DNA of 64,000 bases from Sphingopyxis sp. YR583 (GCF_900108295.1 NZ_FNWK01000001.1:1550001-1614000); one strand, 5' to 3'; counted from the first letter of the stretch, positions 39,191 to 49,710 are shown. Translations and numbers: made by a program. Notes: a model not told the origin generated them from the letters alone.

Positions 39191-40012
39191 ATGACGACCT
39201 CAGCGACGAAGCCCGCACCGCACCGCATCATCTTTGCCAATGAAAAGGGCGGGACCGGCAAATCTACTTGCGCCGTGCATTTCGCGGTGGCGCTGGCGAG
39301 CCAGGGCTGGCGCGTCGCGGGGATCGACCTCGACCCGCGCCAGCGCACCTTCCACCGCTATCTCGAAAATCGCGAGCAGACCGCAAAGCGCCGCGAGATC
39401 GCACTGCCGACCCCGCGCTTCGAGGTGTTTACCGGTTCGACGATCGAGGAACTCGACGAGCAGGTCGCGCGGCTGAGCGAAGACGCCGATTACATCATCG
39501 CCGACACGCCCGGCCGCGACGATGTCTTTGCGCGCCACCTTGCAACTAGCGCCGATACGCTGGTGACGCCGATCAACGACAGCTTCATCGATTTCGACCT
39601 GATCGGACAGGTCGATCCCGAAACCTTTCAGGTCGTGCGTCCCAGCTTCTATTCCGAACTGATATGGGACACGCGCAAGACGCGCGCGAAGACCGACGGG
39701 CGGACGATCGACTGGATCATCCTGCGCAACCGCCTCCAGCACGTCGACGCGCACAATATGCGCCGCGTCGGCGAGGCGCTGACCCAGCTATCGCGCCGCG
39801 TCGGCTTCCGCGTCATCCCGGGGCTCGGCGAGCGCGTCATCTATCGCGAGCTTTTCCCGGCTGGCCTCACCCTACTCGACAAGGCCCATCTCGGCGGCAT
39901 GGGGATTGGCCACGTCGTCGCGCGGCAGGAACTCCGCGAGGCGATGGGTGGACTGAACCTACCGGCGCGCGAGCGATTGCATCCGGACGGGGATTTGTTC
40001 GCCGCCGCCTGA
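39191..40012 (+). CDS. mipZ: division-plane positioning ATPase MipZ
   Basis: A 273-residue ParA-type ATPase. The deviant Walker A ANEKGGTGKST, LDPRQRTFHRYLENR, DTPGRDD (Walker B) and late FRVIPGLGERVIYRELFPAGLTLLD closely follow Caulobacter MipZ. MipZ binds ParB at the origin, forms a polar gradient, and inhibits FtsZ away from midcell. The ATG at 39191 is chosen because the preceding in-frame stretch overlaps the panC promoter. Confidence 0.93.
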   Translation: MTTSATKPAPHRIIFANEKGGTGKSTCAVHFAVALASQGWRVAGIDLDPRQRTFHRYLENREQTAKRREIALPTPRFEVFTGSTIEELDEQVARLSEDADYIIADTPGRDDVFARHLATSADTLVTPINDSFIDFDLIGQVDPETFQVVRPSFYSELIWDTRKTRAKTDGRTIDWIILRNRLQHVDAHNMRRVGEALTQLSRRVGFRVIPGLGERVIYRELFPAGLTLLDKAHLGGMGIGHVVARQELREAMGGLNLPARERLHPDGDLFAAA

Positions 40013-40039
40013 CCCTTCTCTCCCCCAAGAGGTTCAAAG

Positions 40040-41434
40040 ATGACGCACGATTTCCACCCGACGATGCTGCGCGAATATGACATCCGCGGGGTCGTCGGCG
40101 ATACGCTGTCGGACAAGGATGCCTATGCCATCGGCCGCAGTTTCGCGACGCTGATCCGCCGCGCAGGCGGCAAGAGCGTCGCGGTCGGTTATGACGGCCG
40201 GCTGTCGTCGCCGATGCTCGCCGACGCGCTGATCGCCGGGATCAACGATGCGGGCGTCGACGCGCTGAACGTCGGGCTCGGGCCGACGCCGATGCTCTAT
40301 TATGCCGCATCAACCGAAGATGTGGACGGCGGCATACAGATAACCGGCAGCCACAATCCCCCCGACTATAATGGTTTCAAATTTGTGATGCAGGGGCGTC
40401 CCTTCTACGGCGCCGATATCCTGGGCATCGGCAAAATGGCCGCCGCGGGCGATTGGGAGGCCGTCGATACGGGGGGCGAAGGCACGTCTCAGAGCATCGA
40501 TATCGTCGACGCCTATGTCGACCGGCTGGTCGAAGGTTTCGCCGGCGGCGCTTTCCGCATCGGCTGGGACGCGGGCAACGGCGCCGCAGGCACCGTCATC
40601 GAGAAACTGACCGCGCGCCTTCCGGGCGAGCATCACCTGCTGTTTACCGACATTGACGGGCATTTCCCGAACCACCATCCCGATCCGACCGAAGAGAAGA
40701 ATCTCGCCGATCTCAGGAAACTCGTCGCGGAGAAGAGCCTCGATTTCGGCGTCGCTTTCGATGGAGACGGCGACCGCATCGGCGCGATCGATGGCGAAGG
40801 TCGCGTGATATGGGGCGACCAGCTGCTGCAAATATATGGCGCCGCGGTTCTGAAGGATATTCCCGGCGCGACGGTCATCGCCGATGTGAAGGCGAGCCAG
40901 GCGCTGTTCGACCGCGTTGCCGAACTCGGCGGCCAGCCCTTGATGTGGAAGACCGGCCACAGCCTGATCAAGGCGAAGATGAAGGAAACCGGCAGTCCGC
41001 TGGCAGGCGAGATGAGCGGGCATATCTTCTTCGCCGACCGTTATTATGGCTATGACGACGCCCCCTATGCGGCGCTGCGTCTGATCGAGGCGGCAACGAA
41101 GCTCGGGCAGAGCGTGACCGAATTGCGCGGCAGCATGGCGCCGATGGTCAACACCCCCGAAATGCGCTTCCAGGTCGACGAAAGCCGCAAATTCGCCATT
41201 GTGGACGAAGTCCTCGATCGCCTCGCCGAATCGGGCGCGAAAGTCGACCGGACCGACGGCGCGCGCGTGCTCACCGACGATGGCTGGTGGCTGCTTCGCG
41301 CCTCGAACACGCAGGACGTGCTCGTCGCGCGCGCCGAGGCGAAGGACGAGGCGGCGCTGACGCGGCTACTGGCCGCAATCGACGAGCAACTCGCGCTGTC
41401 GGGGATCGTGCGCGGGCCGCAAGCGGCGCATTAA
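40040..41434 (+). CDS. phosphomannomutase/phosphoglucomutase
   Basis: A 464-residue alpha-D-phosphohexomutase. Catalytic serine in [13 protein letters not shown], metal loop FDGDGDRIG, sugar-binding GEMSGHIFF and phosphate-binding [15 protein letters not shown] are visible. In sphingomonads this bifunctional enzyme (PgmG type) provides glucose-1-phosphate and mannose-1-phosphate for exopolysaccharides and LPS. It starts 27 bases after mipZ. Confidence 0.94.
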   Translation: MTHDFHPTMLREYDIRGVVGDTLSDKDAYAIGRSFATLIRRAGGKSVAVGYDGRLSSPMLADALIAGINDAGVDALNVGLGPTPMLYYAASTEDVDGGIQITGSHNPPDYNGFKFVMQGRPFYGADILGIGKMAAAGDWEAVDTGGEGTSQSIDIVDAYVDRLVEGFAGGAFRIGWDAGNGAAGTVIEKLTARLPGEHHLLFTDIDGHFPNHHPDPTEEKNLADLRKLVAEKSLDFGVAFDGDGDRIGAIDGEGRVIWGDQLLQIYGAAVLKDIPGATVIADVKASQALFDRVAELGGQPLMWKTGHSLIKAKMKETGSPLAGEMSGHIFFADRYYGYDDAPYAALRLIEAATKLGQSVTELRGSMAPMVNTPEMRFQVDESRKFAIVDEVLDRLAESGAKVDRTDGARVLTDDGWWLLRASNTQDVLVARAEAKDEAALTRLLAAIDEQLALSGIVRGPQAAH

Positions 41435-41545
41435 CCGTCGCTGCCCGCGTCGCTTTCGTTACCCTGCAAAAATCTTGCCAGATTGACGTTCGCCGCGTCG
41501 CTGGGGTAACGCGCTCGTGGGGCTAGAAACGGAACCGACCGACCT

Positions 41546-42361
41546 ATGACCGACGACGAATCCATCGCTGGCACACTGACCGATGACGATCATGGCGTCA
41601 CCGAGCACAAGGCGCATGTCCGCGAGGATGCCGCTGCGGGCAATGGGCTCGCGGTCATTTCGATCGCGAAAAGCTATGACAAACGCGTCGTGCTGTCGGA
41701 CGTGTCGTTGTCGGTCGGCAAGGGCGAGGTCGTCGGCCTGCTCGGCCCGAACGGCGCGGGCAAGACGACCTGCTTCTATTCGATCATGGGGCTGGTGAAG
41801 CCCGACGCCGGGCGCATCATGCTCGACGGCGCCGACATCACCGCGCTGCCGATGTATCGCCGGGCGATCCTCGGGCTCGGCTACCTGCCGCAGGAAACCT
41901 CGATCTTTCGCGGCATGACGGTCGAACAGAATATCGGCGCGGTGCTCGAACTCAGCGAGCCCGACAAGATCGAACGAGAGCGGCGGATGGAAGAGCTGCT
42001 CGACGAATTCGGCCTCACACGTCTTCGCGATTCGGCGGCGATGGCGCTTTCGGGCGGCGAACGCCGCCGCGCCGAAATCGCCCGCGCGCTTGCGGCGAAC
42101 CCGTCGATCATGCTGCTCGACGAACCGTTCGCAGGAATCGATCCGCTCTCGATCAGCGACATCCGCGACCTCGTCGCGGACCTCAAGACGCGCGGCATCG
42201 GCGTGCTGATCACCGACCATAATGTGCGCGAGACGCTCGACCTCGTCGACCGCGCCTGCATCATCTACGACGGCAAGGTGCTCCTTGCCGGCTCCCCGGA
42301 AGAGCTCGTCGCCGACCCCGAGGTGCGCCGCCTCTATCTCGGCGAGGGCTTCTCCTTGTGA
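41546..42361 (+). CDS. lptB: LPS export ABC transporter ATP-binding protein
   Basis: A 271-residue ABC ATPase. Walker A GPNGAGKTT, signature LSGGERRRAEIARAL, Walker B LLDEPFAGIDP and the switch His in ITDHNVRETL match LptB. It drives LPS extraction from the inner membrane with LptF/LptG. The N-terminal 25 residues are an extension relative to E. coli LptB. Followed by rpoN, a common order in proteobacteria. Confidence 0.95.
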   Translation: MTDDESIAGTLTDDDHGVTEHKAHVREDAAAGNGLAVISIAKSYDKRVVLSDVSLSVGKGEVVGLLGPNGAGKTTCFYSIMGLVKPDAGRIMLDGADITALPMYRRAILGLGYLPQETSIFRGMTVEQNIGAVLELSEPDKIERERRMEELLDEFGLTRLRDSAAMALSGGERRRAEIARALAANPSIMLLDEPFAGIDPLSISDIRDLVADLKTRGIGVLITDHNVRETLDLVDRACIIYDGKVLLAGSPEELVADPEVRRLYLGEGFSL

Positions 42362-42375
42362 TCGAATAATCGCTG

Positions 42376-43842
42376 ATGGCGTTGGGTCCGCGCCTCGATC
42401 TCCGCCAGTCGCAATCGCTGGTGATGACGCCGCAGCTGCAGCAAGCGATCAAGCTGCTGGCGCTGTCGAACCTCGAACTCGAAGCCTATTTGGCCGAGGC
42501 GCTTGAAGGCAATCCGCTGCTCGATACCGCGTCGGCGGACAGCGACGGCAGCGCGGGCGATCCCGAATTCACACCCGGCGGCGATACCCCGACGACCGAA
42601 GCCGCGTCGCTCGATGCCGATCAAGCGTTGTCCGCCGACGGCGGGAGCGCCAACGACCTCGATGTCGACCTCGCCGCCGACAGCTTTCACCATGACAGCG
42701 CAAGCGACAATGTCGGGCTGTCGGGATCGGGCGAGGACATCGATTTCGACAGCTTCGCCGAGCATGAGGGCACGCTTCACGACCATCTGATGGCGCAGGT
42801 CGGCGAGCGCTTCGGCGGGATCGAAGCAATCGTCGCAGGCCAGCTCGTCGCCCTGATCGACGAGGCGGGATATCTGCGCGCCGATCTTGCCGAACTTGCG
42901 GCGCAATTGGGCGTACCGCTCGCGCTGATCGAAGAGGTGCTCGCGGGCATCCAGTGCTTCGACCCGTCGGGCGTCGGCGGGCGCGACCTCGCCGAATGCA
43001 TCGCGATCCAGGCGCGCGAGGCCGATCGCTATGATCCGGCGATGGCCACCATGATCGCGCATCTCGACCTTGTCGCGAAAGGCGCCTTCCCGCAATTGAA
43101 GCGCATCTGCGGGGTCGACGACGAGGATCTCGCCGACATGATTCGCGAACTGCGCGGCTATGACCCCCGCCCTGGCCTCAGATATGGCGGCGAAGGCGCG
43201 CCGGCGGTCGTTCCCGACCTGTATATCCGTCAGACCGCGCAAGGCTGGGCGGTCGAGATCAACAGCGGCACCCTGCCGCGGCTGCTCGTCAACCGCCGCT
43301 ATTACACCGAACTCGCGACCGGGGCGGCGGCGAAGAGCAAGGCGTGGCTGTCCGAACAACTCGCGGGCGCGAACTGGCTCGTCCGCGCGCTCGACCAGCG
43401 CCAGCGCACGATCGTCAAGGTCGCGAGCGCGATCGTGAAACAGCAGGAAGGCTTCTTCCTCCACGGCGTCGCGCATATGCGGCCGCTGACCTTGCGCCAG
43501 GTCGCCGAGGAAATTGGCATGCACGAATCGACCGTCAGCCGCGTCACGAGCAACAAATATCTCAGTTGCGCGCGCGGGCTGTTCGAGCTCAAATATTTCT
43601 TCTCGAGCGGCATTTCGGCGACCGAGGGCGATGGCGCGGTGTCGGCCGAGGCGGTGAAGAGCCGGATCAAGGCGATGATCGAGGCCGAGGATGCCAAGGC
43701 GATTCTCTCCGACGAGACGATCGCGCAGAAACTGTCGGCCGAGGGGCACGACATCGCGCGGCGCACCGTCGTCAAATATCGCGAGGCGATGGGCTATGGC
43801 TCGTCGGTGCAGCGGCGGCGGCAAAAGGCGCTCGCGGGCTGA
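42376..43842 (+). CDS. rpoN: RNA polymerase sigma-54 factor
   Basis: A 488-residue sigma-54. The N-terminal activator-interacting region (LRQSQSLVMTPQLQQAIKLL), an acidic linker (residues 50-130), the core-binding domain, and the C-terminal RpoN box in RRTVVKYREAMGYGSS are present. It reads -24/-12 promoters and needs an enhancer-binding ATPase, one of which is encoded at 62102 in this window. Confidence 0.97.
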   Translation: MALGPRLDLRQSQSLVMTPQLQQAIKLLALSNLELEAYLAEALEGNPLLDTASADSDGSAGDPEFTPGGDTPTTEAASLDADQALSADGGSANDLDVDLAADSFHHDSASDNVGLSGSGEDIDFDSFAEHEGTLHDHLMAQVGERFGGIEAIVAGQLVALIDEAGYLRADLAELAAQLGVPLALIEEVLAGIQCFDPSGVGGRDLAECIAIQAREADRYDPAMATMIAHLDLVAKGAFPQLKRICGVDDEDLADMIRELRGYDPRPGLRYGGEGAPAVVPDLYIRQTAQGWAVEINSGTLPRLLVNRRYYTELATGAAAKSKAWLSEQLAGANWLVRALDQRQRTIVKVASAIVKQQEGFFLHGVAHMRPLTLRQVAEEIGMHESTVSRVTSNKYLSCARGLFELKYFFSSGISATEGDGAVSAEAVKSRIKAMIEAEDAKAILSDETIAQKLSAEGHDIARRTVVKYREAMGYGSSVQRRRQKALAG

Positions 43843-43931
43843 AATCGGCCGGAAAGGCGGTTGACTTTCGAGCCGCTTCCCCATAGTTGCGCCGCTTCGC
43901 GTTACCACGCCAAGATTTACGGACAGAGATC

Positions 43932-44057
43932 ATGAAGATTCGCAACAGCCTGAAGTCGCTGAAGGACCGCCACCGGGATAACCGCGTTATCCGCCGCCGT
44001 GGCCGCACCTATGTGATCAACAAGACCAACCGCCGCTTCAAGGCGCGCCAGGGCTAA
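43932..44057 (+). CDS. rpmJ: 50S ribosomal protein L36 (zinc-free type)
   Basis: A 41-residue protein beginning [17 protein letters not shown] and ending [11 protein letters not shown]. The four zinc ligands of classic L36 are missing, so it is the YkgO-like form that is normal in alphaproteobacteria. AGAG lies about 7 bases upstream. Confidence 0.95.
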   Translation: MKIRNSLKSLKDRHRDNRVIRRRGRTYVINKTNRRFKARQG

Positions 44058-44068
44058 TGCCCCTGCGC

Positions 44069-44094
44069 GGGGCGCAACCGCCCCGTTTGCTTTT
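44069..44094 (+). terminator. intrinsic terminator after rpmJ
   Basis: GGGGCG stem with CGCCCC across CAAC, then GTTTGCTTTT; 11 bases after the rpmJ stop. Confidence 0.75.
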
Positions 44095-44154
44095 GGTGAA
44101 CAGCGTTACGCCGTCGGAGGATTCCGGCGGCGCTTTCGCGTGTCTGGGGCGACC

Positions 44155-44766
44155 ATGATTCGCCAGAGCGTGATCTTCGACGTCGGCCGCGTCCTGTTCG
44201 ATTGGGATCTGCGTTATCTGTTCGCCAAGCTGATCGACGAGAAGGACGAGCTCGAATGGTTCGTCACCAACGTCGTCACGCCCGAGTGGCATTTCCAGCA
44301 TGATGCGGGCCGTCCGCTCGCTGAGATGCTGCCCGAGCTAAAAGCCGAATTTCCGGCCCATGCGCTGCTGATCGACGCCTATGCCGCGCGTTTCAACGAG
44401 ACAATCCCGGGACCGATGCCCGGCAGCCTCGAACTCGTCGAACGACTCGACGACGCCGGCGTGCCGCTCTTCGCGATCACCAATTTCGGACATGAATTCT
44501 GGGAGGGCTTTCGCCCGACCCAGCCGGTGTTCGACCGTTTCCGCGATATCATCGTCTCGGGGACCGAAAAGCTGCTGAAGCCCGATCCCGCGATCTACCA
44601 TCTCGCGATCGAACGATTCGGCATCGACCCCGCTGGGGCGATCTTCATCGATGATGTTGCCGCAAATATCGCGGGCGCCGGATCGGCCGGCATCGCCGGG
44701 CACCATTTCAGGGATGCTGTCACGCTGGAGCGCGAGCTGGTCGCGCACGGATATTTGCCTGCTTGA
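44155..44766 (+). CDS. HAD-superfamily hydrolase (HAD-IA)
   Basis: A 203-residue protein. Motif I is VIFDVGRVLFDWD, where the second position Gly replaces the usual second Asp (DxD to DVG), as in some HAD-IA members annotated as haloacid-dehalogenase-like. Motif II AITNFG, motif III Lys in EKLLKPDPAIY, and motif IV IFIDDVAANI are present. A start five codons earlier (GTG 44140) is possible. Confidence 0.87.
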   Translation: MIRQSVIFDVGRVLFDWDLRYLFAKLIDEKDELEWFVTNVVTPEWHFQHDAGRPLAEMLPELKAEFPAHALLIDAYAARFNETIPGPMPGSLELVERLDDAGVPLFAITNFGHEFWEGFRPTQPVFDRFRDIIVSGTEKLLKPDPAIYHLAIERFGIDPAGAIFIDDVAANIAGAGSAGIAGHHFRDAVTLERELVAHGYLPA

Positions 44767-45107
44767 TGAGCAGGGCAGATCGCCTCGAACGCCTCGACAT
44801 GCGCCGCGTCGAGCTGGAAGCGGAATATGAGCAGGTGCTGCTTGAGGCCTTGCGCAAGGTCGCTGCCGGCTCATGGGGCCTGTTCGGCCATACCAAGGAT
44901 CGCGCGGCGCACGCCAAATGGGAGCCCGTCGTTACGGACCTGTGCGACCGGGGCGACGAGATCGACCAGATGCGCGACCAACTGGGCTTGCAGCCGTTCG
45001 TGTTGCACGAGGAATTCGAGGCATCGCGCGGCCCGGTCCCGACGAACGCTCCGGGCGAACCCAAGCAGGCAAAGGCGTGGCTCGAACGATTGGACAAGGA
45101 ACTTTAG
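44766..45107 (+). CDS. hypothetical protein, helical
   Basis: A 113-residue, charged, mostly helical protein (LEAEYEQVLLEALRKVAAGS). The ATG overlaps the TGA of the HAD gene by one base, implying coupled translation. No recognised family and no signal peptide. Confidence 0.7.
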   Translation: MSRADRLERLDMRRVELEAEYEQVLLEALRKVAAGSWGLFGHTKDRAAHAKWEPVVTDLCDRGDEIDQMRDQLGLQPFVLHEEFEASRGPVPTNAPGEPKQAKAWLERLDKEL

Positions 45108-45129
45108 CCCAATCGCTTAGACCCGTGCA

Positions 45130-47292
45130 TTACTTCTCCACTCCGAGCTGTGTCAGCACGAAGGCGAACTCCTCGGCATCCTCGCGCAATGCACCCCAGC
45201 GGCCCGATTTGCCCGCATGACCCGCGCCCATATTGGTGCGGAGCAGCAGGGTGGCGTCGTTGGTGCGCGTCGCGCGGAGCTTCGCGACCCATTTTGCGGG
45301 TTCCCAATAGGTCACGCGCGGGTCGTTGAGCCCGGCCGACACCAGCATCGGCGGATAGGCCTTGGCGGTGACATTGTCGTAGGGGCTATAGCTCAGCATA
45401 TAGTCGAACGCCGCCTTGTCGGTGATCGGATTGCCCCATTCGGGCCATTCGCCAGGGGTCAGCGGCAGCGTTTCATCGACCATCGTGTTGATGACATCGA
45501 CGAAGGGCACGCCCGCGAGCACAGCGCCCCACAGTTCCGGCGCCTGATTATAGACCGCACCCATCACCTGCCCGCCCGCCGAGCGGCCCTCGATCGAAAT
45601 CTTGCCCGCGCTCGTGTACTTCGCGGCGATCAAGCCTTTCGCGACGTCGATGAAGTCGTTGAACGTGTTCTTGCGCTCGGTCGTCTTGCCCGCGAGATAC
45701 CAGGCGCGGCCGAGGTCATCGCCGCCGCGGACATGCGCGATCGCATAGATCATACCGCGATCGACGAGGCTGAGCCGCGTCGTCGAAAAGCCCGGCGGGA
45801 CGCGATATCCATAGGAGCCATAAACATAGAGGTGCATCGGCGCGCTGCCATCCCGCGGCGTGCCCTTTTTATAGACGAGCGATACCGGCACCGGCGTGCC
45901 GTCACGCGACGGCATATTTACCAATTCGGTTACATAATCATCGTGATTATAACCGGAAGGAATTTCCTGCACCTTCAGCGTTTCGAGCTTGCGGCTCGCG
46001 AGGTCATAATCGAACACCGTGTCGGGGGTGACCATCGATTCATAGTCGAGGCGCAGCTTGTCCTGATGATATTCGGGATTGTCGCCGAGCCCCGCGACAT
46101 AGGTCGCTTCAGGGAATTTGATGCGGCCGGGGGTCAGCGGCGCGTCATATTTGCGGATATCGACCTGATCGACGCCCTTCTCGCGCGATTCGAGCACGAA
46201 ATAGTCGCGGAAGATCGACAGGCCGGTGATGTAGGTCGCGTCCGATCCGGGAATCAGTGGTTTCCAGCTTCCCGGCGTCTTGATGTCGGCGGTCGCGATG
46301 CGGAAATTGGGATGCTCGTCGTTGGTATAGACGTAGAGCGTACCATCGCGTTCATCGACGCTATATTCGCGGCCCTTCTTGCGCGCCGACACCAGCTGCA
46401 TCTTCGCCTCGGGATTGTCGGCGGGGAGCAGATAGACCTCGCTCGTCTCGTTATCGCCCGTCGCGATCACGATATAATTGTCGGCGGCGGTCTTTCCGAT
46501 CCCGACGCCGAAACCGATGTCGGCTTCCTTGTAGAGCAATTTATCGTCGGCGACCGGCGTGCCGAGTTTGTGCAGCCGGACATTGTCGGTGCGCCAATTC
46601 TCGTTCGCGAGGCCATAGAGGATCGCGTCATTGCCCGAGGTCCAGACGAGCGACGACAAGGTGCCGGGAATCGTGTCGGGCAACAACTCGCCGGTCTCGA
46701 GATTGCGGATGCGCGCTTCAAATCGTTCGGAGCCATTGTCGTCGAACGAATAGGCCATCAGCTTGCCGTTCGGGCTGACCGATACCTCGGCAAGACGGAA
46801 ATAATCCTTGCCCGCGGCCATCGCGACCTCGTCGAGGATCAGCTGCGTCTCGCCACCCGCGGCGGGCTTCCGATACCATTTCTTATATTCGGCGCCCGCT
46901 TCATATTCGACCCAATAGATCCAGTCGCCGTCCTTCTGCGGCACGCTCGAATCAGCCTCCTTGATCCGGCCCTTCATCTCCTGAAACAGGGTCTCGACCA
47001 AGGCTTCGTGCGGCTTCATCGCGGCGTCGAAATAGGCGTTTTCGGCCTTCACATAATCGAGCACATCCTTGTCATCGATCGTCGGATAGCCCTCGTCCCG
47101 CAGCCAGTGATAGGGATCCTGGAGCGTCTTGCCATGCAATGTCGTCTCATGCGGGCGCTTTTCCGCGACGGGGGCGGCGGGCAGGACGGGGGTCGGGCTG
47201 GTCAATGCGGCGTCTTTCTCTTTGGCGGACAGGGGCGGCGATGCGACAAGCGGGGTGGCAATTGCTGCCAGAAACATCCAAATAGCGCGCAT
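45130..47292 (-). CDS. exported S9 family prolyl oligopeptidase (oligopeptidase B type)
   Basis: A 720-residue serine peptidase with a signal peptide (FLAAIATPLVASPPLSA). A seven-bladed propeller (residues 80-440) is followed by the alpha/beta hydrolase domain with nucleophile GRSAGGQ, the acid in LNDPRV and His in MGAGHAGKSGR. Oligopeptidase B cleaves peptides after basic residues; the export signal suggests periplasmic action. Start ATG 47292 with GGGGGA upstream; a GTG one codon earlier is possible. Confidence 0.92.
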   Translation of the reverse strand: MRAIWMFLAAIATPLVASPPLSAKEKDAALTSPTPVLPAAPVAEKRPHETTLHGKTLQDPYHWLRDEGYPTIDDKDVLDYVKAENAYFDAAMKPHEALVETLFQEMKGRIKEADSSVPQKDGDWIYWVEYEAGAEYKKWYRKPAAGGETQLILDEVAMAAGKDYFRLAEVSVSPNGKLMAYSFDDNGSERFEARIRNLETGELLPDTIPGTLSSLVWTSGNDAILYGLANENWRTDNVRLHKLGTPVADDKLLYKEADIGFGVGIGKTAADNYIVIATGDNETSEVYLLPADNPEAKMQLVSARKKGREYSVDERDGTLYVYTNDEHPNFRIATADIKTPGSWKPLIPGSDATYITGLSIFRDYFVLESREKGVDQVDIRKYDAPLTPGRIKFPEATYVAGLGDNPEYHQDKLRLDYESMVTPDTVFDYDLASRKLETLKVQEIPSGYNHDDYVTELVNMPSRDGTPVPVSLVYKKGTPRDGSAPMHLYVYGSYGYRVPPGFSTTRLSLVDRGMIYAIAHVRGGDDLGRAWYLAGKTTERKNTFNDFIDVAKGLIAAKYTSAGKISIEGRSAGGQVMGAVYNQAPELWGAVLAGVPFVDVINTMVDETLPLTPGEWPEWGNPITDKAAFDYMLSYSPYDNVTAKAYPPMLVSAGLNDPRVTYWEPAKWVAKLRATRTNDATLLLRTNMGAGHAGKSGRWGALREDAEEFAFVLTQLGVEK

Positions 47293-47361
47293 CACAAAAT
47301 CCCCCGCGGTGTCGCCCCAATTGGGCGGGATCGCCTACGATGTAGGAATAAGGAACGCGTC

Positions 47362-49200
47362 ATGTCCAGCCCCGTCCCCCAATCGCCGCACGCACAACGC
47401 CTTGCCCGTGTCCGCGCCGAACTTGCGGCGCGCGGCCTCGACGGCTTCGTCGTGCCGATCAGCGACGAGCATATGAGCGAATATGTCGGCGAATATGCGC
47501 AGCGCATGGCCTGGCTGACCGGCTTTGGCGGATCGGCCGGGACGGCGGCGGTGCTGCCCCAAAAAGCGGCGGTGTTCGTCGACGGGCGGTACACAGTACA
47601 GGTGCGCGATCAGGTCGACGGGTCGCTGTTCGACTATGTCGGCGTGCCGCAGTCGAGCGTTGCCGAATGGCTCGGCGCGAACGTCAGCGCGGGGCAGAAG
47701 GTCGGCTACGATCCCTGGCTGCACGGCATCGACTGGGCGCGCGCGCTCGAAAGGGCGCTGGCCGCGAAGGGCGCCAGCCTCGTCGCGGTGACGCCCAACC
47801 CGCTCGACGCCGCATGGGACGACCAGCCGGCGCCGAGCGACGCGGTGGTGACGGTCCATGACGCCGCGCTCGCGGGGCAGGGCGCGGTCGAGAAGCGCGA
47901 AATCATCGCCGACTGGCTGAAGACGAACGGCCTCGACACGACGGTGATGACGGCGCTCGATTCGATCGCCTGGACCTTCAATATCCGCGGGACCGATGTC
48001 AGCCACACGCCGGTCGGGCTTTCCTTTGCGCTGCTCCACTCGGATGCCACCGCCGACCTGTTCATCGCGCCCGAAAAGCTCACCGACGCGGTGCGCGCGC
48101 ATCTGGGCAACAGCGTGCGCATCCACGACCGCGATGCTTTCGAGACGGCACTTGCCGGACTCAAGGACAAGAAGGTGGCGGTCGATCCCGACCGCGCCGT
48201 CGCCGCGATCTTTACCGCGCTCGATGCGGCGGGGGCGAAGATCGCCCGCCACCGCGACCCCGCGGTGCTTCCGAAGGCGATCAAGAATGACGCCGAACTC
48301 AGCGGCACGCGCGCCGCGCATGTCCGCGACGGCGTCGCGGTGTCGCGCTTCCTGAAATGGATGGAGGAGGTCGCACCGCAGGGCGGGCTCGACGAACTGG
48401 GCGCCGCGGCGAAGCTGCGCGAATTTCGCGACGCCAGCGGGGTGCTGCGCGACCTGTCGTTCGACACCATCTCCGCAGCCGGGCCCAACGGTGCGCTGCC
48501 GCATTACAAGGTCGACGAGACGACGAACCGCGCGGTCGAGACCGGGACGCTCTATCTCGTCGATTCGGGCGGCCAATATGCCGACGGGACGACCGACATC
48601 ACGCGCACGATCGCGATCGGCGCGCCGACCGCCGAAATGCGCCGCCGCTTCACGCAGGTATTGAAAGGGCATATCGCCCTCGCGACGGCGCGCTTTCCCA
48701 AGGGGACGCGCGGCAGCCAGCTCGACATTCTCGCGCGGCAATATCTGTGGGCCGATGGAGTCGACTACGCACACGGCACCGGGCACGGCGTCGGATCCTA
48801 TCTCGCGGTGCATGAAGGGCCGCAGCGGATCGCCAAGCCTGCGGGCGGGCAGGCGGGGACCGAAGAAGCGCTGCACGCGGGCATGATCCTCTCGAACGAG
48901 CCCGGCTATTACAAGGCGGGTCATTTCGGCATCCGCATCGAAAATCTCGTTGTCGTGACGCCGCAGAGCATCGCGGGCGCCGAAGAGGATATGCTGGGGT
49001 TCGAAACGATCACCTTTGCGCCGATCGCGCAAAATCTGGTCGATGTGTCGCTGCTGTCGGCCGCCGAAGCCGACTGGCTCGACACATATCATGCCGCGGT
49101 GTTCGAGAAACTCGGCGCGGGGGTGGAAGGCGAAGAGCGCGCATGGCTCGAAGCCGCCTGCGCACCGCTCGACCGCGCTCCCGCCGCTCTCGCCGCCTGA
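47362..49200 (+). CDS. Xaa-Pro aminopeptidase (aminopeptidase P family, three-domain)
   Basis: A 612-residue enzyme resembling the longer APP1-like form. Two creatinase-like N-terminal domains precede the pita-bread catalytic domain, whose metal ligands are seen in LVDSGGQYADGTTDITRT, HGTGHGVGS, NEPGYY and the late GIRIENLVV. It removes N-terminal residues before proline. The ATG at 47362 has AAGGAAC just upstream; the open frame extends far upstream antisense to the oligopeptidase, but that part is not coding. Confidence 0.93.
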   Translation: MSSPVPQSPHAQRLARVRAELAARGLDGFVVPISDEHMSEYVGEYAQRMAWLTGFGGSAGTAAVLPQKAAVFVDGRYTVQVRDQVDGSLFDYVGVPQSSVAEWLGANVSAGQKVGYDPWLHGIDWARALERALAAKGASLVAVTPNPLDAAWDDQPAPSDAVVTVHDAALAGQGAVEKREIIADWLKTNGLDTTVMTALDSIAWTFNIRGTDVSHTPVGLSFALLHSDATADLFIAPEKLTDAVRAHLGNSVRIHDRDAFETALAGLKDKKVAVDPDRAVAAIFTALDAAGAKIARHRDPAVLPKAIKNDAELSGTRAAHVRDGVAVSRFLKWMEEVAPQGGLDELGAAAKLREFRDASGVLRDLSFDTISAAGPNGALPHYKVDETTNRAVETGTLYLVDSGGQYADGTTDITRTIAIGAPTAEMRRRFTQVLKGHIALATARFPKGTRGSQLDILARQYLWADGVDYAHGTGHGVGSYLAVHEGPQRIAKPAGGQAGTEEALHAGMILSNEPGYYKAGHFGIRIENLVVVTPQSIAGAEEDMLGFETITFAPIAQNLVDVSLLSAAEADWLDTYHAAVFEKLGAGVEGEERAWLEAACAPLDRAPAALAA

Positions 49201-49207
49201 TCCGCGC

Positions 49208-49669
49208 ATGACCGATATCCGCAGCGACGTGCCGCTCGCCGATTTTCGCGTGCAGGAGCGCGTCCGCGTGCGCTTCAACGAGATCGACGGCCAGAATATC
49301 GTCTTCAACGCCAATTATCTCGTCTACGCCGATATCGGCGTGACCGAATATTTTCGCGCGCTGGGTGAGGGGCAGCCCGGCCCCTATTTTCACCAATATG
49401 GTACAGACATCCGCGAGACGCATTGCGAAATCGATTATCATGCGCCCGCGCAGCTCGACGAGCTGATCACGATCGCGGCGCGAATCAGCCGTTTCGGCCG
49501 CACGAGCTTCACGCTTCATTGCGGCATTTTTCGCGAGAACGAGCGGTTGACCGACATCGAGATCAGCTATGCGCATCTTGATACCGACAGCGGAAAGCCG
49601 ACGGCTTTGCCGGGCAGCTTCATTGCCGAAGTGCGTCGATTCGAAACGCGAACGCCCACACAAGATTGA
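49208..49669 (+). CDS. 4HBT-type acyl-CoA thioesterase
   Basis: A 153-residue hotdog-fold protein. FNEIDGQNIVFNANYLVYADIG holds the Asp-containing active-site segment of the 4-hydroxybenzoyl-CoA thioesterase type (normally DxxGHVNNxxY), here with FN in place of HV. It probably hydrolyses short acyl-CoAs. Starts 7 bases after the aminopeptidase stop. Confidence 0.85.
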   Translation: MTDIRSDVPLADFRVQERVRVRFNEIDGQNIVFNANYLVYADIGVTEYFRALGEGQPGPYFHQYGTDIRETHCEIDYHAPAQLDELITIAARISRFGRTSFTLHCGIFRENERLTDIEISYAHLDTDSGKPTALPGSFIAEVRRFETRTPTQD

Positions 49670-49710
49670 TTCGGATGTTCCGAATCGACCCTCTCAATCA
49701 AAAAGGTCGA

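Noticed and set aside
45217..47361. Very long open frame running into the aminopeptidase P gene on the plus strand
   Set aside because: It is antisense to the well-supported oligopeptidase gene; only the part from 47362 has a ribosome binding site and family motifs.
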